Positions 63,381 through 64,000 of a DNA stretch of 64,000 nucleotides are shown here, piece by piece (position 1 is the stretch's first letter; every line of letters starts with the position of its first letter). A program made the position numbers and the translations under genes. The stretch comes from Pseudomonas sp. Irchel 3H7 (lineage in GTDB: Bacteria > Pseudomonadota > Gammaproteobacteria > Pseudomonadales > Pseudomonadaceae), in NCBI RefSeq assembly GCF_900187605.1, contig NZ_FYEA01000004.1, forward strand, positions 186,001 to 250,000, in the 5' to 3' direction. The notes under the pieces are model-generated. The model did not search any database. It saw nothing but the letters and a program-made list of their open reading frames with translations, and was not told where the DNA came from.

Positions 63381-64000
63381 ATGAGTGAGTTCAAAGTTAA
63401 TGAAAACCTGACAATCACCTTAAACGAAGGAGTTTTCGGATTATGGAACTTGGAAACAGGTGAGCAGTACGAAATATTCGAACGACGCTATCTTGACAGA
63501 ATTTTCGAGCTCAACGAATTAGTTGGTATGCCTTATACATCGAAACCCGAGGATGGAATACTGATTGAAGCAGAAATATTACTAATAGGCGAAAAAGCTG
63601 AACAGTATCAAAATACACAAAAAGCTAATGGCCCTTGGGGTTGGGACCCTATTTCAAAAATATTTCATCTTGGAAGCAAGCACAACTTTCCGAGCGACCT
63701 GACAAACACTGAAGAAGACAATGAGATAGGCTATGTGAACTTCTGCGAAAGCATCGCAGAAAGCGCCCCAAACCTCGACATTGAACGAGAAGGAGAGTTA
63801 ATCAAACTCCCGCCTTGGAACATCAACGCAATTGACACTTATAGCCTAAAGAAAGCCTTATGGGAGAGGACAACAAGTCGAAATTTCAATGGTGAGTCTG
63901 TCCCACTGGAAATTGTATCTAATATTTTATTCACTACATTCGGAAAGATTCACGGCGACTCACATAAAAAAAATCTCGCTGAGCGCGGTATTTCAACTGT
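63381..64000 (+). CDS. SagB-type (nitroreductase-fold) peptide maturation dehydrogenase, 3' end outside window
   Basis: The ATG at 63381 has GGAG 9 nt upstream, and the frame stays open to the window edge (about 206 codons). The first 140 or so residues (MSEFKVNENLTITLNEGVFG onwards) form an N-terminal domain not recognised by itself. Then come IKLPPW, SLKKALWERTTSRNFNGESV, PLEIVSNILFTTFGKIHGDS and ERGIST, which match the opening of the FMN-dependent SagB/ThcOx dehydrogenase domain (usually RRSxRxF...LLxxxxG...S). In TOMM and related RiPP pathways such enzymes oxidise azolines or modify peptides. Codon use is AT-rich, unlike the rest of the window, indicating transfer. Its partner peptide is probably the gene just upstream. 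Confidence 0.7.
   Translation, partial: MSEFKVNENLTITLNEGVFGLWNLETGEQYEIFERRYLDRIFELNELVGMPYTSKPEDGILIEAEILLIGEKAEQYQNTQKANGPWGWDPISKIFHLGSKHNFPSDLTNTEEDNEIGYVNFCESIAESAPNLDIEREGELIKLPPWNINAIDTYSLKKALWERTTSRNFNGESVPLEIVSNILFTTFGKIHGDSHKKNLAERGIST

Overview
The window is chromosomal DNA of a fluorescent Pseudomonas (P. fluorescens complex). The evidence is gene order and sequence style: high GC, many REP hairpins of the 'gatcgcagccttcggcagctcctac' and 'tgtaggagtgagcctgctcgcgat' kinds, and blocks collinear, as I recall them, with P. aeruginosa PA3749-PA3764, PA0767-PA0773, PA3827-PA3849, PA3858-PA3865 and PA3916-PA3919. No rRNA, tRNA, CRISPR array or intact transposase was seen.

Layout. 1-6.8 kb: the end of a CorC-type protein, an MHS-family transporter, purT, a YhhQ-like membrane protein, a DUF1289/gamma-carbonic-anhydrase pair and two Nudix hydrolases. 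6.9-15.0 kb: an L,D-transpeptidase, then an N-acetylglucosamine regulon (nagR-like regulator, nagA, a SIS-type deaminase, an EIIA-HPr-EI fusion and nagE). GlcNAc is imported and phosphorylated by NagE with phosphate relayed by the fusion protein, then deacetylated and deaminated. 15.2-20.9 kb: one accessory gene for a protein of about 1909 residues with two tandem TIKI/ChaN-like domains, inserted between nagE and the yqfO-purL backbone. 21-27 kb: yqfO-like gene, purL, mltF. 27-36 kb, minus strand: lepA-lepB-rnc-era-recO-pdxJ, then lptF-lptG. 36-45 kb: pepA, holC, a small protein gene, valS, rlmF, hupN, yejK, a glutaredoxin. 45-50 kb: GST, GIY-YIG nuclease, NTF2-like protein, CynX-like transporter with its GntR regulator, and an MqsRA toxin-antitoxin pair. 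50-57 kb: general amino-acid ABC transporter (aapJQMP), carboxylesterase, rhlB. 57-61 kb: D-arginine to L-arginine racemisation (dauB, dauA, dauR) with an amino-acid binding protein. 61-62.4 kb: moaC-moaD-moaE.

At about 62.9 kb the backbone breaks. A phoH gene is cut off in the middle and is followed by AT-rich DNA. That DNA carries a 33-codon peptide gene (63216-63317), a hairpin, and the start of a SagB-type dehydrogenase that runs off the window. This arrangement looks like the edge of a ribosomally made, modified peptide (RiPP) locus and is the best candidate for something undescribed. Other unusual items are the giant toxin with one degenerate and one intact-looking domain copy, two large nested-palindrome elements (27814-27974 and 35704-35986) sharing a 66-nt module, a NagE with a second EIIB domain lacking its cysteine, and the absence of the gene expected between lepB and rnc.
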